From contig CALNVZ010003432.1 in assembly GCA_940671915.1 (NCBI GenBank), positions 10,763,458 through 10,827,457 on the forward strand: a DNA stretch of 64,000 nucleotides. Reading direction: 5' to 3'. The first letter of the stretch is position 1. Each line of letters starts with the position of its first letter. This document shows positions 23,301 through 34,842 of this stretch, piece after piece. Below the pieces are notes generated by a model, which made no database searches, was not told the DNA's origin, and saw only the letters and a list, made by a program, of their open reading frames with translations. The stretch is from Paracentrotus lividus (lineage: Eukaryota > Echinodermata > Echinoidea > Camarodonta > Echinidae). The translations under genes and the position numbers were made by a program.

Positions 23301-25942
23301 GAGAGGGACCCTAGTAGCATACCAAGGAGAATATATTGAGTGTGTATCCAGACGGGGCGCCAGAGGTGTGCGCCCCTAATTTAAAATACACCTCTAAAGA
23401 ATGGGAATAATGTTTTAGGAAATTTTGACGGTCCGCGTCCGGGAGCAATCTCTACAACGATTCGAAATTTGAACCTTGAGCAAATGGAATAATAAATTGA
23501 TCTTATAATTGGATTAGATAAAGTGATAAAATGAAAATTTAATTATTAATTGCTAACAAGCCATTGTGAACGTCATTGCTAGTTTTATGCATCATATTGA
23601 TTGAGATTAGAGGTGGGAAATAGTTGAGCCTCCTGGAATAATTTATGGACATCAATTTTTTTTTGTCTATGTAGTAGCCTACTGTTAAACTGAATAATTC
23701 GCGCGGTTACAATTCGCACTGAGTGGTAGAAAAATCGCATTTTCAAAATACACGAAGAAAAAGCTGTCCATGTTGTAAACATGGTTATATCGTTGGTGAA
23801 ATTGTTATGGTTTTTTATTTTTCACTCTTCCTGTTGAGCGCAAACGTTAGCAAGAAAGTTAAGCGAAAAATTTCTACTCTCGCGAAGTGTTAATATAAAT
23901 AATGTAGTGTTATCGGTGTGGGGGGCATATATTAATACCATCACGTCTTCGAGGTTGTCTATGTGTAAACTGTCACATCACCCGTTTTAATGACAAGGGG
24001 GCCGTCGGTACACGGCCTGCTCCATTAATAGTGCGACATCTCCCGGTGCAAACGACCCGAGACGTGCTCATTTATCACGCTCATTACAGTGCATTAGCCT
24101 TCGAGTGTCGTAGTCTTATCGTTCACTGAATCGCAATGGGGTGAAACCATAGCGATATGGCCGTAGCCCCTGTCTGGAGGGGTGGGAGGGGCGGACCCTC
24201 TTAAAAAAATGGAACGGACGATTGATAATTATTCTTGATTTTCATTGTCGCAATTAATATGAATAAAAATATATACTGTCGAACGAATCTTTTGCTTCTT
24301 TGCATGTCATTATGATTATCGAACCTTATTCCGCAAATCTTGAAAAGCCAACCCACCCCCCCTCCAAAAGATAATGCTTGCCATATGTTGCCATTTCCCT
24401 TAATAAATCTTAACCCAGTATGAATCAGTGTGTGAAAATTTCTTTTGTTCTGACATTTCCTGGAGTTATATATTCTTCTAATTTTCGAAGCCTGTAAGGT
24501 TCTATGTCTATCCAGCGCTCATAATTACATTTCGAAACACGAATGCAGGCCATCATTTTCACATTTGCTCTTGTAATATATTTTCTAAAGCTACTTTCTT
24601 TCTTGTTTTTACAATAGGAATTATCGCTGGACTGGCCAATAAGGAGCCGCCAAACCTTTGTTTTGCTTTTTTTTGTTCACAGAGACCAAGAGGGAGTCAG
24701 GTACGACGATGAGGGGGGGGGGGGGGTGGGCTGGGCGATGGAGAGGGAATTGTTTTAAGATACCAAAAATGAAACTGAAAGTACACATTTATTTCCCTTA
24801 AATGAAATCATGACCCATCCCTTCTATAAGCACTTCGTAATTGGTCATAAGAATGCAGAACACAAAATATTGAATTATCTTTCCCAGGAGAAGAAAACAA
24901 AGTTATATTGAAAGGGTTCCTTTGACAACAACTATTTACCACGTTTATTTTCTCATTCCTCTCTCATTTTTTTTTTTTTTTTTTTTTTTTTTGGGGGGGG
25001 GGCGGTTGGAATCATTATCCCTCTTTTCTATGACGCATGTTGTTTGTAAGTTTTTTCCTCGAAGTTGAAAGGATTTGCGGTAAACTGTTGAGTTGTCATA
25101 GCAACTTGACCAATTAAGAAAGTAGGTTGTCAGTGGTTTGCGTAAAAAAAAAAAAAAGTTACTTTCATTAACTATAAGGCGTGGATATGAAACAACAAAA
25201 TATCAAAGTTAAAGGGGGGGGGGTATTTATCACATCAAGGTGATCAAAGTGCCGATGCATGAAGGTTGCCGAAAATTCGAAAAAAGAGAATCTCCCTACG
25301 TCTATCAAAGAGTAATCTCTTTAAATTGTTTTCTTTAGACTTCAGTTTGTGGTAGCACCTCCTGCTTTAATCTTCTCTGGATAATTAAGCCAGGTTCTAC
25401 TTCAACAAGCCGTGCTATCAATCTGCCGGTGGGCTATCAGTAACCCCGCTAATTTCAAGTCACAAGGCCGCGCAAAACAAATAGATTATTCACATTATAC
25501 GGATACTGTAGAGTGTGATGTGTAACAACGATCCCGACAATTAAATCCAAGTTTGTCAAGCGCCAAGGCTGAGCCATGGGGCTCTCACCTTAGCTCACCT
25601 GGCCTCTTTGAACCGGACTCCTCCGGGCCGCCCCTCCACGCCCCTTCCTCCAATCAAACAACCCATCTAATTGTACCTGCGGGGAACATGCCTTCACACA
25701 AACACGACCCAGTTTGAGCGATATCATACGTCAACGGCATATTTATATAGAGATTTTAAGAGCATCCGCTAATTATGAAATTGATTATGACTTGGGGTTT
25801 GTCGGTGGGGTGACGGATTTGTTGGTTTCGTGAAAAAATCTCGGATCGCAGCGCGCTGAATTCAATGTGTCATTGGACACCAAGCCTGCGCAGGGTGTGA
25901 ACCTATGTGTGTATTTATCCCAAGGATTGTTCACCTCCGAGT
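20368..25942. repeat. Very large imperfect palindrome (arms about 2.8 kb), probable assembly artefact
   Basis: The left arm (20368 to about 23125) returns in reverse complement as the right arm (about 23125 to 25942); for example ACTCGGAGGTGAACAACTCC at 20368 pairs with sequence ending at 25942, and GCCCCCTGCA at 23081-23090 pairs with TGCAGGGGGC near 23166. The centre is a T/A homopolymer hairpin. Where I aligned the arms by eye, differences are mainly one-base insertions and deletions, many in homopolymers, and the right arm is about 60 bp longer. The right arm stops exactly where an N gap begins. No gene lies in either arm. Confidence 0.85.
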
Positions 25943-26636
25943 NNNNNNNNNNNNNNNNNNNNNNNNNNNNNNNNNNNNNNNNNNNNNNNNNNNNNNNNNN
26001 NNNNNNNNNNNNNNNNNNNNNNNNNNNNNNNNNNNNNNNNNNNNNNNNNNNNNNNNNNNNNNNNNNNNNNNNNNNNNNNNNNNNNNNNNNNNNNNNNNNN
26101 NNNNNNNNNNNNNNNNNNNNNNNNNNNNNNNNNNNNNNNNNNNNNNNNNNNNNNNNNNNNNNNNNNNNNNNNNNNNNNNNNNNNNNNNNNNNNNNNNNNN
26201 NNNNNNNNNNNNNNNNNNNNNNNNNNNNNNNNNNNNNNNNNNNNNNNNNNNNNNNNNNNNNNNNNNNNNNNNNNNNNNNNNNNNNNNNNNNNNNNNNNNN
26301 NNNNNNNNNNNNNNNNNNNNNNNNNNNNNNNNNNNNNNNNNNNNNNNNNNNNNNNNNNNNNNNNNNNNNNNNNNNNNNNNNNNNNNNNNNNNNNNNNNNN
26401 NNNNNNNNNNNNNNNNNNNNNNNNNNNNNNNNNNNNNNNNNNNNNNNNNNNNNNNNNNNNNNNNNNNNNNNNNNNNNNNNNNNNNNNNNNNNNNNNNNNN
26501 NNNNNNNNNNNNNNNNNNNNNNNNNNNNNNNNNNNNNNNNNNNNNNNNNNNNNNNNNNNNNNNNNNNNNNNNNNNNNNNNNNNNNNNNNNNNNNNNNNNN
26601 NNNNNNNNNNNNNNNNNNNNNNNNNNNNNNNNNNNN
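25943..26636. other. Assembly gap (694 N)
   Basis: Run of N. It starts directly at the end of the palindrome's right arm; sequence after it does not match the expected continuation of the palindrome. Confidence 1.
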
Positions 26637-28368
26637 TACGTTTTATGTTATCTGTTTCTTTCGCATTACATACTTTGATTTGGAATATTTTCAAGAAATA
26701 CAGTAACAATCAACATAATGACATTAACACATATTTTAGATTAAAAGGGACAAAATGACACGACCAATAGAATTTAAATGATTTTCATACTGTTGTCATG
26801 CACTTCATGTTTTGATAAATTCTTTCTCATTCCTGCTATTGAAGTATCATTAATGATTTACCAGATAAATATTATTCAATTGTAATATAGAATTTTCCGG
26901 TTCGTTGTTTTTGGTTAATTTGTGCAGGTTTTATGAACACTGGAAACCGAAGAAAAACTTCCATACGAAGTAATAGATTATCAATGAAAGAGATGTTATC
27001 ACAATTCTATGATAATGATACCAAGAAATAACATCCGGAAATCATGTAAGGAAGATGAAAGAAATAAGATCTGTTTTTGCAAGGGTTTTGTGATTTGTTA
27101 TTTACGAGTATTTCAATCGGCGTAAACAAGAAATCCAAATACCTTGAGTCCCAATTTCCTTTTCCACCCTTTGTCATGTTTGTTATTCATTCTTATTACT
27201 CTCGGGGATATATCATGTGTGAAAATGAACATTACCATTTTGATTTCACAGAAAGATGTTTGTCAACTTAAATTCATGTTAATGATATAATTCCTTGTAA
27301 ATTTGCTGACTTGAATACACCGTCAGTATGTCGTCTTGGCAATTTACACTTTGTCCAGCTCTGCTTCGCCTCATCCTTCATCATTCGACAAACCTACACT
27401 TTTTTATAAGCGTATCAACTCAAATATGTCGGAAATTACTTCCGAGGTCATAACCCGAAGAAGCCAAGTTCTACATAAGTAATTGAAGTGGTCGTCTGAA
27501 GTAGGTATAAATAATTTTTATATGAGACATCTAAACGTGTTTGCCATTTATTTCATGGTCTGTGTACGCTCAAGGGGCACCAGTCGCAAGCATAAATCAA
27601 ATCGCGCTAAAATGGGACCTATTCCAAATTTGACAATGTCGACCCGAACTCATAACTCTCTCACTCTTCTCCCGCAACTTCCACCCCCACCCCAATCATC
27701 ATCACCAATATAAATATGATTTCTTGGCTGTATTATGAATCCATATAATTTCATTCCTGCCATTTCGACTTCCTCTTCAGTATTGGTTCCCCTCCGAAAC
27801 CCCGTTGATTTGCTGGGTGAGTGACAGGCCCAAACGACCGGCCTAGATCGGAAATAATCGCCGATTTTGTTTACTACCCGACGGGACGTTTACCGCGGAG
27901 TTACCTTGTTTAGTTATACCATTTAATACCAATATTAAATAGGAATTGTTATTACGATATTGATGCAGTTATTATAAATAGTTATTATAAATAGGAATGA
28001 TTAATGATTTATCATGGTCGAGTAACCAAGTGATAATCTAGATATAACTCTCATGAATGCTTTTGACTTTTGAATTCTACTGACAGAATTGTTTTCAGAA
28101 ATTGTTTATCAGGAAGAGAATTAATATTATTATTAGTCGTCGTCCTTCAAGTTGTAGATGTTTTTATTCTTAACGTAAGATGATTATGTCCATAATTTAA
28201 TACCAGTAAGTAGTAAAGCAGTAAAAAGAAGCTAAATTTTTAATTGAGATAATAAAATTGATTAGTTTGAATGGTAAACAGTTGGTAAAGCAGTTTAGCA
28301 AAAGAAGGGTATTTTATTTCAGGTCTTTTGTTTTTGTTTTTAGTTGTTGTTGTTGTTGGTTTTTTTTT
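26637..28368. other. AT-rich intergenic, no gene seen
   Basis: Only short frames. A slightly CpG-richer stretch at 27780-27905 has no coding signature. Confidence 0.45.
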
Positions 28369-28403
28369 TGCAGCCTCAATACATTATTTGTTTAATTGTG
28401 GAT

Positions 28404-28475
28404 ACCCCCCCCAAAAAAAAAATAAATAAATAAATAAAAAAATAAATAAATAAATAAAAAATAAATAAAAAATAC
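28404..28475. repeat. (AAAT)n microsatellite
   Basis: AAATAAATAAAT runs broken by extra A bases. Confidence 0.9.
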
Positions 28476-28639
28476 CATATCTCTAAGATACCAATGTACA
28501 TTCACAAAACTGTGATTTACAAAATGTTTTTCAAAAATTCATTATTTATTTACTATAGGTCTATTATACTTTGACGTCGTGACACTTCTTTCTTTAAACC
28601 AGCTTTTGATCGTGGCACCGAACGTCAAGCTACGATGAG

Positions 28640-28667
28640 TGACGTCATACATTGCCACTGCGCATGC
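28640..28667 (+). promoter_or_regulatory. CRE (TGACGTCA) next to an NRF1-like TGCGCATGC
   Basis: A perfect CREB/ATF palindrome at 28640-28647 and TGCGCATGC at 28659-28667, 11 bp apart, inside a locally CpG-richer stretch (about 28570-28760). This pairing is common in CpG-type promoters, but no exon could be identified nearby. Motif match only. Confidence 0.3.
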
Positions 28668-29124
28668 CCAAAGTCTTCACCTTTCGTTGCGTTGCCGTCC
28701 AAATCGGACGACGGAGTTGGAGGAAATTTCCCCGGTTCCGCGTTGTCTACGTGTATCCTTGCATAATTATGTTGCCTTTACCACCAGAGTGCTACTTCCA
28801 TGCAGAGAGATGAACTCTCGATCATCTTCATGTTTCAAAATAATTATAAACTGTATCCCTCGTACCCAGTCACATCGCCAGGCCGACATCAAACAAGCAA
28901 TTAACTTGCCATTAATGTTACCTTTTTAAAAAACGATTCTAATTGGTTACTGGTCAGTCGTTTGGACAAAAAGCGCATACAAAAATACTTTTGATTGGTC
29001 ATTACCCTTTTTTGTGCTAGTTTTACTGATCCCTTGTTTTGGTATCAATCTCTTACTTAATGGTGTGACTTGAACATGCACGGCCGTCATTCGGCATGCA
29101 TTCAGGGCATGAGTGAAGTATATC

Positions 29125-29375
29125 TGCTGAAAAAGAATACAGTGTGCCACGGTTCGAACACAGTGTGAATTACTGTGTTCACATTGTGAGGAAGTAAATT
29201 CACAGTGTGAAACCGAACATCAATATGTGAACACCCTGGGAAACCCACACCACGATGTGAAATAATAGTTACACTGTAAAATTTAAGCATTTCACATAGT
29301 GGACTATTTGAACACACTGTTAACAGACTGTCGGACACTGTGAACACGGTGTGGGACACTGACTTCTTTTCAGCA
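29125..29375. mobile_element. MITE with TGCTGAAAAAGA ends and repeated CACAGTGTGA motif
   Basis: The ends TGCTGAAAAAGA and TCTTTTCAGCA are inverted. Between them the near-palindromic word CACAGTGTGAA or its complement and variants recur at roughly 20-bp steps (about 29139, 29160, 29181, 29201, then more degenerate). No coding potential. Confidence 0.65.
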
Positions 29376-29921
29376 AGTGTATTCGGCGTCGGGGTTTGAC
29401 ACTCCGCCTATTTACTTAATCGCTTGTTATTTATTGTAACAAATATTTTCTGATGAAAAGCAAATTGTATAATGACTTAATATACAATTCATCAAAATGC
29501 CCCAACTGCATCATCTGTCTTTAGAATTGTGATGTTGCCAGTTTTGGTACTCTAGACTTTGTTCCTGTTATGTCTGTAAATGAACAAAAATAGTTTAATA
29601 TAAAGAATCGGGATCACTTATTAAGCGAGTAATTATGTGAAGGAATAATTCAAGATAGATGTTAATAAGCTTGTGGTTATGGATATGAATAATAGAGACA
29701 TTGTTGATTGCTGTCAAGGTATATTAGGACGGAAGGTCATTCCACCCCGTAGCTGTTGGCAGGGGTGAGACGTGTCAACCCAAGCTATATGGCTTGCAGC
29801 TGCTGAACATTGATTAATTCATTTTGGTAAATCTCCCGCCAGCATCATTAATCTTGGTGTTAAGTTCATAAAGAGCTTGGAACATACCCTCTTCCACCCC
29901 TTCCATCACTTTGTAACGACC

Positions 29922-30100
29922 TCTTGGCTGTGTTTCACCAAGTCCTTCGTAAGACGTTACGAATGACTTTACGAACGACTCTTGATAAGTTGTTGTGCTA
30001 AATAATAAAGCATGGTGATTAATAGAGCACCCAAGAACATGTTCAGGTCGTTCGCAAAGTCATTCGTAGCTTCAAGAACGACTTGGTGAAACTGACCCCA
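29922..30100. mobile_element. Small MITE with GTTTCACCAAGTCNTTCGTAA arms
   Basis: Left arm GTGTTTCACCAAGTCCTTCG with ACGAATGACTTTACGAACGA pairs with the right arm TCGTTCGCAAAGTCATTCGT and AACGACTTGGTGAAACTGAC. About 178 bp in all. A family I know as common in marine invertebrate genomes. Confidence 0.75.
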
Positions 30101-30674
30101 TTGTGGAAGACATAGGCAGAGGGGCACACTTTTATTTGAGATAGATGAATTGAAGATAAAGTATAGCCGTCTTGAAGTCAATTAGTCTGTCGTAGATGAC
30201 ACCAATGACAGTCCCATATATTTAATTCGTCTGTTGAAAGCCATATTAAAGAGCATTAACTAAATGTGAATGCCCTTCTGGTTTTTAACATACGATATAC
30301 ATTAAGAGAGTATATCAGGGTAATATAATGTCGACTATCTTCTGATGATAACTCTGTATCATTGTGTTTATTTCATTTTGGTGCTCCATTCGATGTAAGG
30401 TACACATAGCACATGCATGAAATGGGTACGCCTAAATCATTCCATAATGACAATAAAATATTCACGCGTACTGATCCGACAAAATTTGTTTGCATGGGAT
30501 ACAACATTCTTATACAGTTATCAGCAGCAAAATGGCGTCGCGTTAAATGGGGCCATTATGTGGATCTCAGACAGTCATGTTAGATATCTATGCATTTCTT
30601 ATGAGTGTGTTCAAAACCGTTACCGGTACACAATGAGCGATACTTAAGTGGGAATTATTATGGTTTAAAAACAG

Positions 30675-30798
30675 AAGTGGCGCATCAAGGATTTAAAATT
30701 AGGAGGCGCAGACAAAAATTCTCTGTACGTTCAATGAGCCCCCCCCCCCCGAAAAAAATGGGGGTGTACGCCTTTTGCCCCTCCGTGATCCGCCACTG
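30675..30798. mobile_element. Short hAT-like MITE remnant, AGTGGCGNATCA ends
   Basis: Ends AAGTGGCGCATCAAGG and CCGTGATCCGCCACT are inverted. Flanking AAAAACAG and GAAAACAG (7 of 8 match) fit the 8-bp duplication of hAT elements. The interior includes a C run next to an A run. Confidence 0.55.
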
Positions 30799-30919
30799 AA
30801 AACAGAATGTTAGGTGATAGCAGTAGTCAAGAGCTTGTGAAATAATTAGTCAAAACAGGGGGGGGGGCAAGCAAGGGGTATTGTGCTTTCCATTCTAAGG
30901 AGCAAATCGACCAGTATTA

Positions 30920-31168
30920 TGCGGCGGTCACAACTCGCCGTACCTTCGACGTGCAACTCCCTACGATGGATTCTGTAGAAAATTTGTGCAGCGTGTACCA
31001 TGCAGGCACGTTGCCTGTACGACGTGCAGGAAGTTTTTCCAATACCCTTACTACAGAAACGCAGGAATCGCAGAAATTGACCGAAGACCTGTGCGTGCAT
31101 TGTGCATGCAACGCAGGCTACGTTGATTGCACGTGCCCCTTTGCCTACGACGAGTTGTGACCGTCGCA
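30920..31168. mobile_element. MITE copy 1, TGCGGCGGTCACAACTCG ends
   Basis: A 249-bp element starting TGCGGCGGTCACAACTCGCC and ending CGAGTTGTGACCGTCGCA, flanked by TTA and TAA. It is rich in ACGTGCA/TGCACGT words and carries the block AAGTTTTTCCAATACCCTTA. The TWA-type target fits PIF/Harbinger-like movement. No protein. Confidence 0.82.
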
Positions 31169-31357
31169 TAAGAGGACGGTATGGATGCGGTCGTATGCAG
31201 TTGTAACTATTTTCCATTTCTTTTCTTCTTTTCCTTATTTGTTTAATCCCTTTATTTAGTCACCCTCTCAGAATTGGAGCTACATATTACTGATTTCCTA
31301 TAACTTTAACATTCTAACTGATAGTACAACATCATCTGGCACAATCTTCCTGTTTTA

Positions 31358-31607
31358 TGCGGCGGTCACAACTCGCCGTACCTTTGACGTGCAACTCCCT
31401 ACGATGGATTTCGTAGAAAATCGTGCAGCGCAGGTACCTCGGAGGCACGTTGCATGCACGACGTGCAGGAAGTTTTTCCAATACCCTTACTACAGAAACG
31501 CAGGAATCGCAGAAATTGACCAACGACCTGTGCATGCATTGTACATGCGACGCAGGCTACGTTGATGGCACATGCCCCGTAGCCTACGACGAGTTGTGAC
31601 CGCCGCA
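31358..31607. mobile_element. MITE copy 2, same family and orientation
   Basis: A 250-bp element nearly identical in length and sequence to the one at 30920-31168, flanked on both sides by TTA (31355-31357 and 31608-31610), a perfect 3-bp duplication. The long identical block over CAGGAAGTTTTTCCAATACC and on shows the two are closely related. Confidence 0.87.
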
Positions 31608-32368
31608 TTAGAAACAGAAAGATGTCCGTATACCCAACATCTAAACTCCAAATTATTTTATGTGCAAGCTTGGTATCTCTATCATCGGTTTTTCATAATA
31701 CGGTCTGGCCGCACGGCCGGGCACGCTAAACCCTCGAGTTTCGCTCATTTCAACACAAGATGCTGGTGATTCCTCGGGGAACCCAAAACACATCGACCCA
31801 CTAACCAAAGGGGCAAGAGGGATGCAGAAGGGGGCGAGGGGGTGCTGATGGAGCTAATATACTTGGAATAACTTCCCTCTATCTCTAGCACCATCTGAAG
31901 TATTGTAATATGATGGCTCCATTAAAACAAAAAAACCTCTACTGCAAGTAATGAAACCAATTCTGATCGCAATTTAGATACAATGAATGAAATAATGATG
32001 TTTGAAGGCCACAGATGTGGAAATATTAAGAGAAAAGAAACGGACAAATATTTTAAATTGGTAAATCATAGAAAAAGTGTCAGATATCGATCTTCTATAC
32101 AGGTGAAACTTGATTTGTTTTTACCTTTTTCATTAAAAAGTTATCTTTTGACACAAATAAAAAACTCGGCACTTTGAGAAAAGCAATACTAACAGGTAAA
32201 TTCTCTAAAGGTTGCTGTCAAAATTGAGGTTAAAACTTTTTGTTTAAAGACAAAATTTGAATTATGGTGTGATATCAATACGTTAATTTTCATTTTTAAA
32301 ATGGATCCATTACTTCTTAATTCAAGCTCGTCTTAATGTCCTATCATTTTAATGTTGTCTTGTGAAAA

Positions 32369-32678
32369 ATATGAACATTAAATCATGGGTTTCATGATAT
32401 GTCTTGGTAGAGTCATCCTCCTAACATAATTATGTTGGTACCCTTTTCATTTGGATCTTAAATGACTGAATAATAGACAATCTTCAGAAGACGGCCAAAT
32501 TTCACTTGGGTGAAGAATAAACAAATTAAGAATTTATTACTTATGTGTACGCACAAAGACACACACCCACACGTACCCTCATTTACACATAGATACACTA
32601 CATGCACACCCACACCCTCACCACACACACGTACATACACCCCCAAACACACACATACATACCCTATCTCATCCACAC

Positions 32679-32734
<56 letters not shown>

Positions 32735-33285
32735 ACGCACACAAACACACACACACACATGCACACCGACACCATCAAAAAACACACCCACACACATTCA
32801 CCCTCACGAATAGTTGTTATAGAATTACTACGTCCCAAAGATCCAGTGATGGTATAAACAAAAACTCAAAGGGGAAATATTATTGTGAATTGTTTTCTGT
32901 GTGTGGGTCGTGTGGTGAATATGTCGAATGTTTGAGGGAGGATGGATCTGTGTGTGTGTGTGTGTGTGTGTGTTTTTGTATGTGCATGCGTAAGGAAGAG
33001 TGCGAATTTTGTGTGTGTGTGTGTGGTGTGTGTGTGTGTGGTGGTGGTGTGTGTGTGTGGTGACGGAGGTTGTGTGTGCACATAATTATTCTGTCAACAT
33101 TAAACAAAACTCATCCCTTCTATTTGGCATAATTGAGATTCTGCTATCTTCTGAAGATTGTCTGTTACTCAGTCATGCGTGCAAAGATCCAAATGAAAAG
33201 GGTACCAATAGAGGCTTGGAGGATGACTCTATCAAGACATATCATGAAAAACATGATTAGAAATTCATGCTTCAATCAAGACAAC
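32369..33285. repeat. Decayed inverted repeat with facing (CA)n and (TG)n tracts
   Basis: The outer left arm (AAATCATG..TTTCATGATATGTCTTG, GGTACCCTTTTCATTTGGAT, GACAATCTTCAGAAGA) matches in reverse complement the right arm at about 33120-33285. Inside, the left half is a CA-rich microsatellite (about 32560-32790, pure run 32688-32729) and the right half a TG-rich one (about 32940-33075), so the microsatellites are also mirror partners. The Thr/His and Val/Cys frames here are artefacts. Confidence 0.75.
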
Positions 33286-33326
33286 TTCAAAATGATCGGA
33301 CATTTTTTTTTTTTACTCACTCTGTA

Positions 33327-33785
33327 CAGTCTGTGTTTTAAAAAATGGTAAAGTCGGGAAAAAATTATTTAGGTATGAAATTTTCTCAAATGATGTGTGA
33401 ATGTGGTACCGACTTGAAGCCAAAGGATTCTTCTTGCTGATGCACTTTGTTTTGAATAATTTGCTTTTGTAAAACAAAAGTTATGCTAAATTTTGTGCTT
33501 CGATTAGCTAATCGAAATTGCACACATCTATTGTTTCGGTCCGCTGAATTCATTTCTATAATGTGCGAAACCCATAGAAAAGCATGCGCAAAGTACATTT
33601 TTTCTTCATTATAGAAAACTGGTCATATCTCAAGATCTACAGCACCAAATGGGATGGGAAAAAAATGCAGAAGAAAGCCTGATTTTCCTTCTTTATGGAA
33701 ATATCAAACACTTTTAGAATGTGATTAATTTTTATACTTAAAAAAAAATGTTTTCCACTTGTACCATTGTTTTTGACACAGCCTG
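33327..33785. mobile_element. TA-flanked MITE, CAGNCTGTGT ends
   Basis: Left end CAGTCTGTGTTTTAAAAAAT followed by GGTAAAGTCGGGAAAA pairs imperfectly with the right end TTTTCCACTTGTACCATTG and TTTTTGACACAGCCTG. TA lies on both sides (33325-33326, 33786-33787). About 459 bp, no transposase. Possibly related to the 1319-2434 element by its CAGTNTGT end. Confidence 0.6.
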
Positions 33786-33787
33786 TA

Positions 33788-34372
33788 TAATATGCTCTAT
33801 GCGTGATTATGTGATCTTATTTCCATTCTTTTTAAAAGTTAATGTCAATGCGCCGGTCTTTCGTAGATAGATTATAATGAGCCAGCGAAAGGTGATTGGA
33901 ACAGACCCTTTGATTCACTCATCATACACCTCGAAGCATGATTAAAACATTATGATATAGGCGCCATGAAAAATACTCGAGAATTTAGTAGCCTGACCTC
34001 CGTAACACATGTAGGGTATACATCAATTGTAATAGGCATGTTACATGTGTCAAGTACCTCGTAAAAGGCGTTAAAATAATGTGTTTACATCATGTCAGAA
34101 GGCCATTTTCTAATCATCAACTTTGACTCAAACATTTTTCTTAAATGTCCTAATAGATTCCCATGGTCAATTTATAGAGATTTACAGTCAACGGATATTA
34201 GATAGTTTATATTTTCTAAGCATTTCTATTAAATGGTTCGGATGTTTTTTATTGTTACATATTATTAAAAAAAAATTTCCCTATTCAATGTCCATTGGAA
34301 TCTTTGTCCCAAGATAAATGATAATAATAAATAATAATAAATTTCGAAAATAACATTTGCTACCTTATTTCT
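33788..34372. other. AT-rich intergenic, no gene seen
   Basis: Short frames only; an AAT-rich run at 34318-34342. Confidence 0.45.
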
Positions 34373-34511
34373 GGGGGGAATTTCATCAAAGGACTTGTCG
34401 GACATTTTATCCGACAAATTTGCTCTCAGCCAATCAGATGCAAGCATTTCAGTAGCTTATAACAGTTTGTCGGATAAAACGTCCGACAAGTTCTTTCATG
34501 AAATGCCTTCC
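34373..34511. mobile_element. Small palindromic MITE, ACTTGTCGGACNTTTTATCCGACAA
   Basis: Left arm ATTTCATCAAAGGACTTGTC with GGACATTTTATCCGACAA pairs with right arm TTGTCGGATAAAACGTCCGA and CAAGTTCTTTCATGAAAT. The centre has CAGCCAATCAGA. Each arm also holds its own GTCGGA..TCCGAC hairpin. About 139 bp. Confidence 0.85.
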
Positions 34512-34787
34512 TGATGTTGTTTTCAATGCCAGTCAAATTTGAACACAATATATGCGAATCATTCAGTTCAGTTCAATTTTATTTACATATTCTAATCAAA
34601 CAATAATAAAAACAAAAATTATATGTCATTTCAATACAATACATTATTTAATCAATCATAAAACGAATGACATCAGTAGCATAAGAAAAAAAAAAGAAAT
34701 ATGAAGGAGTTTATAGGCTCCTTTATTTGTGAAAATGATGTGATCATTATCACCAATCCTGCATCATTATTTTATTAGCCTATTAAC

Positions 34788-34807
34788 AAAACAAAAAAAA
34801 ACAAAAC

Positions 34808-34838
<31 letters not shown>

Positions 34839-34842
34839 CAAG
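34788..34842. repeat. (CAAAA)n microsatellite
   Basis: AAAACAAAACAAAAC repeats with a few length changes. Confidence 0.85.

Noticed and set aside
25867..26758. Open frames of 250-280 codons near 26 kb on both strands
   Set aside because: They consist almost wholly of unknown residues because they run through the N gap.
32510..33107. His/Thr-rich and Cys/Val-rich frames
   Set aside because: Translations of CA and TG microsatellites.
34570..34600. TCAGTTCAGTTCAATTTTATTT as a retrotransposon end
   Set aside because: Similar words end many elements, but no upstream element or boundary could be seen here.
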